Below are positions 7,213 through 14,505 of a DNA stretch of 17,401 bases, piece after piece. The notes beneath the pieces are model-generated. The model did not search any database and was not told the origin of the DNA. It saw only the letters and a program-made list of their open reading frames with translations. Within the stretch, counting starts at the first letter, position 1. Each line of letters begins with the position of its first letter. The stretch comes from JAVBLF01 sp031553675. GTDB taxonomy: Bacteria; Bacillota; Clostridia; Christensenellales; CALWSW01. The translations under genes and the position numbers were made by a program. Location of the stretch: assembly GCA_031553675.1 (NCBI GenBank), contig JAVBLF010000113.1:1-17401 (forward strand), given 5' to 3'.

Positions 7213-7944
7213 TTGGAGGGTGAGCGCATCATTGCGAAACTTCGCCGGATGAGTCCGGCTCGCATCGCGAGGACGATTTTGGTGTGGATGATCGTGGCGT
7301 GTGCGCTATTGACGCTGGGCGTGCTCGTGCTGAGCGGCGTCGTCTGCGCCGGGGCGAAGCCCTACTTCGTGACGATGGAGGACATTGAGTCGCGGGAAGA
7401 GCTGCGCGATTTCGATTGCGTGATCGTCTTGGGGGCACGGGTTTACAGCGACGGCTCGCTGAGCAGCGTGCTGAAAGATCGCGCGATCGTCGGCATCGAT
7501 GCTTACAAAGCGGGGGCGAGCGACGTCTTGCTCTTCAGCGGCGATCACGGACAGACGAGCTATGACGAAGTGAACGCGCTGCGGGAATTTGCCGAATCGC
7601 AAGGCGTGGCGCGCGATCGCATCTTTCTCGATCACGCGGGCTTTTCGACCTACGAGAGCATGGCGCGCTTGGCGCAGGTTTTTGGGGCAAAAAAGGTGCT
7701 GATCGTCACGCAGGAATACCACCTCTACCGCGCCATCTACAACGCGCGGGCGCTCGGCATGGAGGCGTATGGTCTGCCCTGTGATTTGCGGCGCTACCGT
7801 TCGCAGCTTCGTTTTGAGGCGCGGGAGCTTTTGGCGCGTGCCAAGGACTTTTTCTATTGCCATGTCGTCAAGCCGGAACCGACCTACCTCGGCGATCCGA
7901 TCGACCTGAAGGGGTCGGGGGCGCAGACGCATGACATGCCATAG
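7213..7944 (+). CDS. DUF218 / SanA-YdcF family membrane protein
   Basis: 243 aa if begun at TTG 7213. A GGAGGG (7215-7220) sits inside that reading, so the true start may be further in: ATT 7231 or ATC 7228 at normal spacing, or ATG 7249 with no ribosome site. The N-terminus has one helix (about 22-45). The DUF218 domain shows DCVIVLGARVYSDG (68-81), LKDR, LFSGDHG (107-113), HAGFSTYESM (141-150) and VTQEYHLYRA (165-174), the usual conserved blocks. SanA in Enterobacteria affects envelope permeability and vancomycin sensitivity; the chemical activity of the family is not settled. Its place just after a peptidoglycan operon fits an envelope role. The GlgE-like gene starts 18 bases after its stop. 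Confidence 0.88.
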   Translation: MEGERIIAKLRRMSPARIARTILVWMIVACALLTLGVLVLSGVVCAGAKPYFVTMEDIESREELRDFDCVIVLGARVYSDGSLSSVLKDRAIVGIDAYKAGASDVLLFSGDHGQTSYDEVNALREFAESQGVARDRIFLDHAGFSTYESMARLAQVFGAKKVLIVTQEYHLYRAIYNARALGMEAYGLPCDLRRYRSQLRFEARELLARAKDFFYCHVVKPEPTYLGDPIDLKGSGAQTHDMP

Positions 7945-7962
7945 GAACATACGGGGGTTGCG

Positions 7963-9891
7963 ATGGGGGCTTTGAAAGACGTGCGGGAGAGGCTCGCGGG
8001 GCGGGTCGGCGTCCTCGAACCGCACTGGATTCCGGCGCGCTGGAATGGCGTCGGCTACCAAAAATGCAGGACATGTGACGAAAGGCCGGGGGAGATCTGC
8101 GTGGATCCGGCCGATTTTGTGATCGCGAACCTCGACTGGATCGAGAGCCGGCCCGAGCCAGCGCCTTGGAGTGGGACGATGGGTTCGCACGCGGTATACA
8201 GCCTTTTGCCGCGCTGTTTGACGGCCTGGGATCACAGGGAGAAGGATCTCGTCGAGAGTGGTACGTTTCTCAAGACGATCGCGCTTTTGCCGTGGATCCG
8301 TTCCCTGGGCGTCGATGCGCTTTATTTGCTGCCGGTCTTCGATCACAGCGAGCGCTACCGAAAGGGCGGTTTGGGGAGTCCCTACGCCGTGCGGGATTTT
8401 TTTGCGCTGGCGAGAGAGCTTCATGATCCGGTTTTGGGGGATTGGAATCCGGAGTTGCTCGATCTGGGCTTTCGCGCGCTCGTCGAGGCTTGCCACCGCC
8501 TGGGGATGAGGGTGCTGCTCGACTTCGTGTTTCGCACCTGCGCGCGCGACAACGTTTTGATCCGAGAGCATCCGGATTGGTTTTACTGGATCGATAGGGG
8601 GGCGCAGGGGGCGTTTCGTCCGGTCAAGGTCGAGGGGCTGCCACACAACGCCCCGCCGACGCCGGAGAATCTCAAAAGGCTTTACGAGACTGCGGCGATC
8701 GATGTGTATGCGGCGCAATTCCGGCATGACCCGAGGGCGATCGACCCGCATGGGTATGCGGCGTTCGTGGCCCGTGTGCCGAAAGAGGGCGATTTGCTGG
8801 GCGCGATCGAAGAGCGATACGGCGTGACGACGGCCCCCGCCTATTCGGACGTGCTCAACGACATCCAGCCGCCCTGGACGGATGTGACCTACCTGCGGCT
8901 CGACCTGGGGCGAAACGCTTTGGCGGAAAAGCGTTTTGCGAAAGACGCGCCGCCTGTCATCCTCAACGACGGCATGAAGTTGAGCGCCATCCCGCCGGGG
9001 GCTTTGAACGAAGGGCTTTGTGCGCTGTTGAAGGACATCATTCCGCACTACCAGCAAACCTACGGCATCGACGGCGCGCGCATCGACATGGGCCATGCCC
9101 TGCCGCGCGAGCTGCATGCCGAGATCCTGCGTCGGGCGCGGGCCATCGATCCGGACTTTTTGCTCTGGAGCGAGGTCTTTCACGCCAGCGATAGCCCACG
9201 CGCCGCTGCCGATGGCTTCGACATGATCTCGGGGACGATCTGGGAGGGCTTTCTCAAGCGACGAGAGGTCGATTATGACAGGCGTTTCCTGCGGGATCTG
9301 CGCGACGACGCCCTGCCGCCCATGTCGGCGCTCGAAACGCCCGACACGCAAAGGGCTGCGGTGTCCTTGGGCGATCGGCAGGAGAGACTCGATTTGGTCG
9401 TCGTGAGCGCGCTGCTGCCCGGCGTCTGGCCGATGATCGACGGCGGCATGGAGATCGGCGAGCGCGAGCCGATGAACCTCGGCTTGGGAGAGAGCGGCGA
9501 TTGGCGTGCCATCCTGCCGGAAGGGGATCCCATGCGCGGGAAGTTGGCTTTCTTTGACACTTACCGCCTGCACTGGACGCAGGACGACGACGGCATGCGC
9601 GACCAGATCGCAATGGCCATGGCGCTGCGGAAGGATTGCATCGACCTCGTGGGCGACAAGGCGAATCTCGCAATGGGTGATGGGAAAGGCGAATACCGGA
9701 CGCGTTTGCGCTACGAGAAAGAGGGGCGAACGGTTGTCGTCGATTGGCGGCGCGACACGGAAAAAGCGAAACCCTATGTACACGACGGACCGTGCATGAC
9801 GCTGCGCTACGATGGCGCGTTTCCGACGGCGGTGCGGACGGTGGAGCGCGGCGAGCGGCTGCAAGGCCGCGTCGTCGTGCTGACGAACTGA
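7963..9891 (+). CDS. GH13-fold glycoside hydrolase/transferase, GlgE-like
   Basis: 642 aa from ATG 7963; the only ribosome-site candidate is a weak GGGGG about 5 bases upstream. The (beta/alpha)8 catalytic part covers about 80-490. GIDGARIDMGHALP (368-381) holds the nucleophile-type Asp375, LLWSEVF (400-406) the acid/base-type Glu404, and ALETPDTQ (456-463) replaces the third-acid HD motif. Motif I reads LLDFVFRTCARDNVLIREHPDWF, as in GlgE (maltosyltransferase, GH13_3), where similar C-x-x-D and EHP-WF residues and a TPD motif occur. That suggests a GlgE relative acting on alpha-glucan or a sugar phosphate. GlgE proper is about 660-700 aa with an N-terminal domain that here looks different (Cys-rich CRTC near 35-38). 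An alpha-glucan phosphorylase follows 27 bases on, so the pair probably works on glycogen or maltodextrin. The exact reaction is unknown. Confidence 0.75.
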   Translation: MGALKDVRERLAGRVGVLEPHWIPARWNGVGYQKCRTCDERPGEICVDPADFVIANLDWIESRPEPAPWSGTMGSHAVYSLLPRCLTAWDHREKDLVESGTFLKTIALLPWIRSLGVDALYLLPVFDHSERYRKGGLGSPYAVRDFFALARELHDPVLGDWNPELLDLGFRALVEACHRLGMRVLLDFVFRTCARDNVLIREHPDWFYWIDRGAQGAFRPVKVEGLPHNAPPTPENLKRLYETAAIDVYAAQFRHDPRAIDPHGYAAFVARVPKEGDLLGAIEERYGVTTAPAYSDVLNDIQPPWTDVTYLRLDLGRNALAEKRFAKDAPPVILNDGMKLSAIPPGALNEGLCALLKDIIPHYQQTYGIDGARIDMGHALPRELHAEILRRARAIDPDFLLWSEVFHASDSPRAAADGFDMISGTIWEGFLKRREVDYDRRFLRDLRDDALPPMSALETPDTQRAAVSLGDRQERLDLVVVSALLPGVWPMIDGGMEIGEREPMNLGLGESGDWRAILPEGDPMRGKLAFFDTYRLHWTQDDDGMRDQIAMAMALRKDCIDLVGDKANLAMGDGKGEYRTRLRYEKEGRTVVVDWRRDTEKAKPYVHDGPCMTLRYDGAFPTAVRTVERGERLQGRVVVLTN

Positions 9892-9918
9892 TGACGATTG
9901 GCGACAGAAAGGAACACG

Positions 9919-11538
9919 ATGGCGACACAACCCATGGTAGCATACTTTTGCATGGAATTCGGCTTGGACGAACGATTTCCGATCTATTCGGGCGGCTTGG
10001 GGATTCTGGCGGGCGACCTGCTCAAGGCGGCGAAGGACGGGGATTATCCGATGGTGGGCATCGGGATCCGTTGGCGGCAGGGATACGGCGAACAGTACAT
10101 CGATGAGAACGGCTTTCCCTACGACAGTTTCTACGAGGCGGCGACCCCCTTTCTCGAAGACACGGGGATCGCGGTCGAAGTGGAAGTGCGCAAAAAGCCG
10201 GTGGTGCTTAAGGTTTGGAAATGCGACTGCTTTGGCAACGCGCCCCTCTATCTGCTCGATGCCTTTTTGCCCGAGAACGATGAATGGTTGATCACGGGGC
10301 AGTTGTACGGCTGGTTCGGCGAGGAAAGGCTGGCGCAGGAGATCATACTGGGTGTCGGTGGGGTGCGCGCGCTCGAAAAACTGGGCATCGTGCCCGACGT
10401 CTACCATTTTAACGACAGCCATCCCGTCGTAGCGGGCTTGGAGCTGATTCGCATCGGCATGCGGGCGGGCAAGAGCTTCGTCGACGCGTGGAATGAGGCG
10501 CGCGAGCGCATCGTCTTTACGACGCACACGCCGATCGTGCACGGCAACGAATCGTATGCGCATGACATTTTGCAGTACATGGGCGTCTATGGGGAGGCGG
10601 ATACCGCCGACTACAACCATTTGCGGCTGAACTACGACCAAATGGTGACGATCGGCGGCGACCCCTTCGCGATGACGGTCGCGGGTTTGCGGCTATCGAA
10701 GAAGGCGAACGCCGTTGCGCAGCTCCATGGCGAGACGGCGCGGTCGATGTGGAAGCACGTCGAAGGCGCGGCGCCCATCCTCGCGATCACGAACGGCGTC
10801 CACAACGGAACCTGGCAGGATGAGGCGCTTTTTAGGGCGGAAACGCCCGATGCGCTCTGGGAAGCGCACATGGCGAACAAACGCGCCCTGATCGCGGAGA
10901 TCGAACGGCGAAATGGGGTGGCGCTCAAGGAGGATGTGCTGACGATCGGCTTTGCGCGTCGGGCGGCGGCCTACAAGCGGAGCGATCTGATCTTCCGTTC
11001 ACCGGAAGCGGCGGAGGCGCTTTTCAAAGACGGGAAATTGCAGCTCGTCTTTTCCGGCAAGGCCCACCCGAACGACATCGCGGGCAAGCGCATCATTGCC
11101 AACCTCGTCGAAAAGGCGAAGCAGTACGCGGGGGCGGTCGTCTTTGTCGAGAATTACGACATGGCAATCGGAAGGCTTTTGACGCGAGGTTGTGACGTCT
11201 GGCTCAACAACCCGGTGCGGCCGCTCGAAGCCTGTGGGACGTCCGGCATGAAGGCGGCGATGAACGGCGTGCTCAATTGTAGCACCCTCGACGGCTGGTG
11301 GCCGGAAGGCTGCGAGCACGGCGCCAACGGCTGGCAGATCGGCGACGGCTACGAAGGACCCGACGCCGACGCGATCGACCTGGCCGCGCTCGTCAGGGCG
11401 CTGCGGGAGGACATTTTGCCGACGTATGGGAAGCCCGAGATCTGGCGCGCCATGATGCGAAACAGCATCGACATGGCATCCGAACGCTTCAGCGCGGCGC
11501 GGATGATCGCGGAGTACTATGGGCGGCTCTACGTATAA
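9919..11538 (+). CDS. glgP: Alpha-glucan (glycogen/maltodextrin) phosphorylase, short GT35 type
   Basis: 539 aa from ATG 9919, chosen for AAAGGA six bases upstream and the family-typical MVAYFCMEFGLDERFPIYSG start; an in-frame TTG at 9898 adds only seven residues. The enzyme releases glucose 1-phosphate from alpha-1,4-glucan with phosphate, using PLP. The PLP lysine is K445 in GTSGMKAAMNG (440-450). Other blocks: HFNDSHPVVAGLE (163-175), FTTHTPIVHGNE (200-211), FARRAAAYKRSDL (345-357), FSGKAHPND (378-386) and NNPVRPLEACG (430-440). The length is that of the short bacterial/archaeal alpha-glucan phosphorylases (about 540-850 aa), without the long regulatory N-terminus of animal enzymes. It follows the GlgE-like gene closely and is last before the bidirectional terminator. 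Confidence 0.93.
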   Translation: MATQPMVAYFCMEFGLDERFPIYSGGLGILAGDLLKAAKDGDYPMVGIGIRWRQGYGEQYIDENGFPYDSFYEAATPFLEDTGIAVEVEVRKKPVVLKVWKCDCFGNAPLYLLDAFLPENDEWLITGQLYGWFGEERLAQEIILGVGGVRALEKLGIVPDVYHFNDSHPVVAGLELIRIGMRAGKSFVDAWNEARERIVFTTHTPIVHGNESYAHDILQYMGVYGEADTADYNHLRLNYDQMVTIGGDPFAMTVAGLRLSKKANAVAQLHGETARSMWKHVEGAAPILAITNGVHNGTWQDEALFRAETPDALWEAHMANKRALIAEIERRNGVALKEDVLTIGFARRAAAYKRSDLIFRSPEAAEALFKDGKLQLVFSGKAHPNDIAGKRIIANLVEKAKQYAGAVVFVENYDMAIGRLLTRGCDVWLNNPVRPLEACGTSGMKAAMNGVLNCSTLDGWWPEGCEHGANGWQIGDGYEGPDADAIDLAALVRALREDILPTYGKPEIWRAMMRNSIDMASERFSAARMIAEYYGRLYV

Positions 11539-11597
11539 CGTTGCGACAAGGGCGATGGAAGCCCAAGTTGCCCTTGGCGTTGAGGCGAACGTGCGGC

Positions 11598-11633
11598 GAT
11601 CAAAAAAGTGGCCACCAGGCCACTTTTTTGATC
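11598..11633. terminator. Bidirectional terminator between convergent genes
   Basis: Perfect 16-bp stem GATCAAAAAAGTGGCC (11598-11613), loop ACCA, and GGCCACTTTTTTGATC (11618-11633). T-runs occur on both strands. It ends the phosphorylase operon from the left and the repeat-protein/cotJC unit from the right. A weaker hairpin (CAAGGGC 11547-11553, GCCCTTG 11570-11576) precedes it. Confidence 0.95.
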
Positions 11634-11636
11634 GGT

Positions 11637-11936
11637 TTACGACCAAGGGAAATTGTGTTCGCTGTGGTTGAAGTAGGTGATCTGGCGGTGGAAGGGCTGG
11701 CTGATCGGGAACGTGCTGATCGGCCAGGGCTGAATGCTGATCGGCTGGCAGGGCCAATTGCTGGATCCGCCACCCAGACCGGTGTTCCAGCAGCCACACT
11801 GAATGCCGCCGAGGCTGCCAAGGCTGTTGCCGAAACCGTTGCCAAAGCTGTTGCCAAAGCCATTGCCAAAGCCGTTGCCGAAGCCGCTGCCAAAGCCATT
11901 GCCGAAGCCGCTGCCAAATCCACTCGTGTTACACAT
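11637..11936 (-). CDS. Gly-Phe-Asn repeat protein, possible spore-coat component
   Basis: Start ATG 11936 follows AAAGGAAG with about 8 bases between; ATG 11957 in the same frame would add MTKEDAD but has no ribosome site. The product is 99 aa. After MCNTS, residues 6-44 are a run of GFGN/GFGS units ending in LGSLGG. Then come a CGC motif in GIQCGCWNTGLGG and a C-terminus rich in Pro, Trp, Ile and His (SSNWPCQPISIQPWPIS). There is no signal peptide or helix. Such Gly/aromatic repeats with Cys are common in self-assembling structural proteins, including coat proteins. It lies 93 bases downstream of the cotJC fragment on the same strand, so a coat role is reasonable, but no family is recognised. 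Confidence 0.65.
   Translation of the reverse strand: MCNTSGFGSGFGNGFGSGFGNGFGNGFGNSFGNGFGNSLGSLGGIQCGCWNTGLGGGSSNWPCQPISIQPWPISTFPISQPFHRQITYFNHSEHNFPWS
11805..11921 (-). repeat. Coding tandem repeat, 6/12-base units (GF-GN / GF-GS)
   Basis: On the plus strand the units read GCCAAAGCCATT, GCCGAAGCCGCT and variants, ten or more half-units long. Third positions vary more than first and second ones, which argues that the Gly-Phe-Gly-Asn protein pattern is selected. Copy number would be expected to vary between strains. Confidence 0.75.
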
Positions 11937-11982
11937 ATCCGCATCTTCCTTTGTCATTTTTATCGCGCACAACAGTGCGTGT

Positions 11983-12002
11983 CATAGGGGGATAGCCCTA
12001 TG
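11983..12002. other. Stem-loop between cotJC and the repeat-protein gene
   Basis: CATAGGG (11983-11989) pairs with CCCTATG (11996-12002) around GGATAG. No T-run follows on the minus strand, so it may shape the joint messenger rather than end it. A smaller CGCAC/GTGCG hairpin lies next to it at 11966-11979. Confidence 0.5.
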
Positions 12003-12029
12003 TAGACGGAATGACAAAGGAAGAAAAGG

Positions 12030-12447
12030 TCAATAGTTGCGGGGCTGCTCGAGTACTTTGTCACACAGAGATTCCTTCCGGCAGTTCTGCACGATATTGA
12101 GGCACTCGCCAAAGCGTTGGAAATGCACGATCTCGCGCTCACGCAGGAAGCGAAGCGGATTGATCACATCGACGTCGTCGGTGAGCGTGATCAGGTGCTC
12201 GTAGGTGACGCGAGCTTTTTGCTCGGCGGCCATGTCTTCGCTCAGGTCGGCGACCGGATCGCCGGTGCACTGGAGAACGGCCGAAGTAAAGGGTACGCCG
12301 TTGGCGTCGGCCGGATAGATGCCGAAGCCGTGCTGGACGAAGTTCGCGTCAAAGCCGGAAGCGCGGAGGGCTTGCGGCGTGGCGTTGCGCGTGAGCTGGT
12401 AAATCATTGTCGCGATCATTTCCCAGTGGGCCAGTTCGTCGGCACAT
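12030..12447 (-). pseudogene. cotJC: Spore-coat manganese catalase CotJC, C-terminal segment; N-terminus cut off at a recombinase boundary
   Basis: On the minus strand, the frame from about 12447 to the stop at 12030 reads DELAHWEMIATMIYQLTRN and then NFVQHGFGIYPADANGVPFT, GDPVADLSEDMAAEQKAR and PLRFLREREIVHFQRFGE. These match CotJC closely as I recall it. It keeps the Mn-ligand pairs E-x-x-H (ELAH, and EREIVH) but lacks the first about 65 residues with the first Glu ligand. The longest ATG-started form (ATG 12419) would lose ELAH as well and is unlikely to be an enzyme. Homology stops near 12438-12447, where the recombinase gene on the same strand ends. CotJC is a mother-cell coat protein of sporulation. 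The segment may be half of a gene rebuilt by excision, or a dead remnant; the N-terminal half is not seen in this window. Confidence 0.85.
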
Positions 12448-13957
12448 CGCTTGCGTCCGGAAGGGGGATGGTATCTGTGTGAAAACGCGGGTAGACATCC
12501 AGTTCAAACGGCGCGGCGCGGGTGGGGCGGCGGTAAACGGCCTTGATGAGGAAGAGCGCAAGGTAATCCCGCTTGCAGGCGGGGTCGTCCGTGTGGGTGT
12601 AGAGGTCGATCGGGTTGCGGAGCGCGAGCGGATATGCGGGCAGTGGAAGCGGGGCGGAGCTCTTCTCTTCGAGGCGCTTCATGCGCTCGAGCAAGTGCGC
12701 TCGGCGTTTGGCGAACGCGTCGGGGGAGTAGACGCCGCTCTCCAGCAGATCGTGGAGGGCATCGAACTGGTCCTGCAAGCGCTTTCGGGCGGCGGCCTGG
12801 AGCGGGCGTTTCTCATCATGCGAGCTAGCGTGGGGGGGTGGGAAGGGTGAAGCGCCTTCGTAGTGCGAGTGTAGGGTGTCGAACAAAGCGTGCTCGACGC
12901 GTACGAGGGCAGCCCCGACGGTGGGGCAAGCCGGCGTCGGGCAGATCAGGCTGGGTGCGCCGTGCTTTCCGTGTGGGCGGCGTTGCAGCTTGGCGCCGCA
13001 GATCCCGCACACGACGAGTCCGGCGAGCGGATTGGCGGCGTTGCGGTTCGGGGTGCTTTGGGGGGCTTGGCCGCAAAGGCGGTGGCTTTGGAGGCGTTCC
13101 TGGACGGCTTGCCAGACAGACGCGTCCACCAGCGCTTCATGGCGGCCGTCGGCGAGTATCCATGCTTCCGGTTGCGTTTGCGGGCGGGATTTCCGAGACT
13201 GCCCACCCTCGCAGCGCCAAATGTGCGGACGGGCATTCCAGCGGATCTTGCCCAGATAGACGGGGTTGCCGAGCATGCCGCGCAGCGTTGCGGGCGACCA
13301 GTGACCATGACGGGCAGGGGGGTAGGGGTCGGCGTTCAGGGTGCGCGCGATCGTGGCCAATGCGTCCCCTTCTGCGTAGAGGCGAAAGAGAGCGCGGACG
13401 ACGGACGCGTCCGGTTCGACCGGCAACAAGGAAAAGCCCTTTTCGAGGGGGAGTTTGTAGCGTTCGTAGCCATAGGGCGGGATGGAGCCGACAAATTTGC
13501 CCTCGCGGACGGAAGCCGTACGGCCGCGCTGCAAACGGCGGTTGATCGCAACGTACTCGCGTCGGGAGAAAAAGAGGCCGAATTCGAAGTACTCTTGGTC
13601 GAATTCGTTGTCGGGGTGGTAGGTTTTGCTGGGGGTGACGATCAAGGTGCCACTGCGCAAGAAGGCGCGGGCAACCCGCCCTTGGTCGATGCTGTCACCG
13701 CGTGCGAGGCGCTCGATCTCCACGACGAGAACGCCCTTCCAGCGCCCTTCGGCGACTTCCCGCAGCAAACGGGTCATTTCGGGGCGGTCGGCGATCGTGT
13801 CGCCGGAGACGATCTCGCGGTAGATCTGCGTGATGGGCAGGCGCTGTTCGTCCGCCAGGCGCAGAAGCGCCGCTTCATGCCGGATGAGGGGGTCTTCGCC
13901 GTCGCATCGGGCGTCGTCGGCGCGGGATTTTCGAAGGTAGATGCAGTACGCATCCAT
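12416..13957 (-). CDS. Large serine recombinase (SpoIVCA/phage integrase type)
   Basis: 513 aa from ATG 13957, preceded by GGAGGTG with about six bases between. The resolvase-type catalytic domain spans about 4-150: nucleophile Ser11 in YLRKSRADD, RPEMTRLL (58-65) and EIERLARGD (80-88) with the active-site Arg residues. The recombinase domain follows (PYGYERY 161-167, WSPATLRGMLGNPVYLGKIRW 220-240). A zinc ribbon has C317-GIC-320, C339 and C344. The 390-435 stretch is the usual coiled-coil arm. All catalytic residues are present. The enzyme joins and excises elements at att sites, with direction often set by a small partner protein. Its 3' end overlaps the cotJC fragment by about 30 bases in another frame, so the VPTNWPTGK tail is read from cotJC DNA. 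The same-strand placement beside an interrupted sporulation gene resembles spoIVCA and sigK. Confidence 0.95.
   Translation of the reverse strand: MDAYCIYLRKSRADDARCDGEDPLIRHEAALLRLADEQRLPITQIYREIVSGDTIADRPEMTRLLREVAEGRWKGVLVVEIERLARGDSIDQGRVARAFLRSGTLIVTPSKTYHPDNEFDQEYFEFGLFFSRREYVAINRRLQRGRTASVREGKFVGSIPPYGYERYKLPLEKGFSLLPVEPDASVVRALFRLYAEGDALATIARTLNADPYPPARHGHWSPATLRGMLGNPVYLGKIRWNARPHIWRCEGGQSRKSRPQTQPEAWILADGRHEALVDASVWQAVQERLQSHRLCGQAPQSTPNRNAANPLAGLVVCGICGAKLQRRPHGKHGAPSLICPTPACPTVGAALVRVEHALFDTLHSHYEGASPFPPPHASSHDEKRPLQAAARKRLQDQFDALHDLLESGVYSPDAFAKRRAHLLERMKRLEEKSSAPLPLPAYPLALRNPIDLYTHTDDPACKRDYLALFLIKAVYRRPTRAAPFELDVYPRFHTDTIPLPDASDVPTNWPTGK
12430..12450. other. Probable attachment-site junction (att) inside cotJC
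   Basis: This is where the cotJC frame changes from recognisable (ADELAH) to unrelated codons (GRKRC). The same bases code for the C-terminus of the serine recombinase in another frame. Large serine recombinases cross over at a central dinucleotide within a 40-50 bp site, so the crossover should be within a few bases of 12440. The exact dinucleotide cannot be fixed without the other end. Confidence 0.6.
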
Positions 13958-14280
13958 AGCAACACCTCCGCTTCATGTCTATGAAGGCGGCGAGGTGATG
14001 TGAACCGATGTGAGGGCGGATGGATTCGACGCAATGCAAACGGTGTATGTGTGAATGTGCGGCTACTAATTTAGAAAGTCAATTATTTCGACAAAAAAGA
14101 ACATCGTGTATTTACTTCGCGCACGTCGGCGAGTAGAATAAAAGAAGCCCAGAAACACACTGCCTTAGGGTGTGTCACTGGGCTGTTGTAACGCTCGCGA
14201 TAAACCGGTTTATGGCATACAAAACGATCGGGACCCCGCAAAGGGATCCCGAGCCGAGTGATTCACAGAAAGGAAATCAC
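13958..14280. other. Intergenic region upstream of the recombinase
   Basis: Contains the recombinase ribosome site (GGAGGTG, minus), an AT-rich stretch (about 14060-14145), the minus-strand terminator at 14141-14184, the self-complementary AAACCGGTTT at 14203-14212 and a hairpin at 14229-14251 (CGGGACCCC with GGGATCCCG, one mismatch). I see no gene here. A CATACACC box on the minus strand (plus 14042-14049) resembles a sporulation sigma-E -10, but its -35 is poor. Confidence 0.5.
14141..14184 (-). terminator. Terminator after the repressor gene
   Basis: Read on the minus strand, AGCCCAG pairs with CTGGGCT (plus 14146-14152 and 14178-14184). An inner CACAC/GTGTG stem (14155-14160 with 14170-14175) lies within, and TCTTTTATT follows. 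It would separate repressor transcription from the recombinase. No T-run exists on the plus side. Confidence 0.7.
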
Positions 14281-14505
14281 ATGCCAAACACCGACCGATT
14301 TCCCGCGAAACGTGTCGAATTTATTCGTTTCGCAGAAAATCCAGCTTTTTTCGCGGATGACAGTGCTCCCGATTGCGTGGTGGTCAACCTTTGCTGCGCT
14401 TTTCTAACACATCCTGAACTACTTCCTCGACGTACTGCCTCAAAAGAGGATCTGCTCGCAAGTTATATAAGCGCTCTTGATCGCTGGAAAGCGCGGCGCC
14501 GCTGA
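14281..14505 (+). CDS. Doubtful small ORF (74 aa) convergent with the repressor
   Basis: ATG 14281 follows AAAGGA with six bases between. The sequence begins MPNTDRFPAKRVEFIRFAEN and has no recognisable family. It overlaps the 3' end of the repressor gene on the other strand by 122 bases, and the overlapping part may be a mere shadow of it. It is kept only because the ribosome site is good and the first 100 bases lie outside other genes. Confidence 0.25.
   Translation: MPNTDRFPAKRVEFIRFAENPAFFADDSAPDCVVVNLCCAFLTHPELLPRRTASKEDLLASYISALDRWKARRR

Noticed and set aside
7306..10641. Open minus-strand frame of 1111 codons opposite three genes
   Set aside because: It lies antisense to three well-supported genes (DUF218, GlgE-like, glgP), has no recognisable domains and arises from high-GC codon bias in this frame.
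11298..11987. Plus-strand frame with Ala-Lys repeats resembling a histone H1-like tail
   Set aside because: It starts inside glgP, runs through a strong terminator, and its repeats are the antisense of the GFGN array, which has the ribosome site and the cotJC context.
12117..13984. Several plus-strand frames opposite cotJC and the recombinase
   Set aside because: They are shadows of the minus-strand genes, without family motifs.
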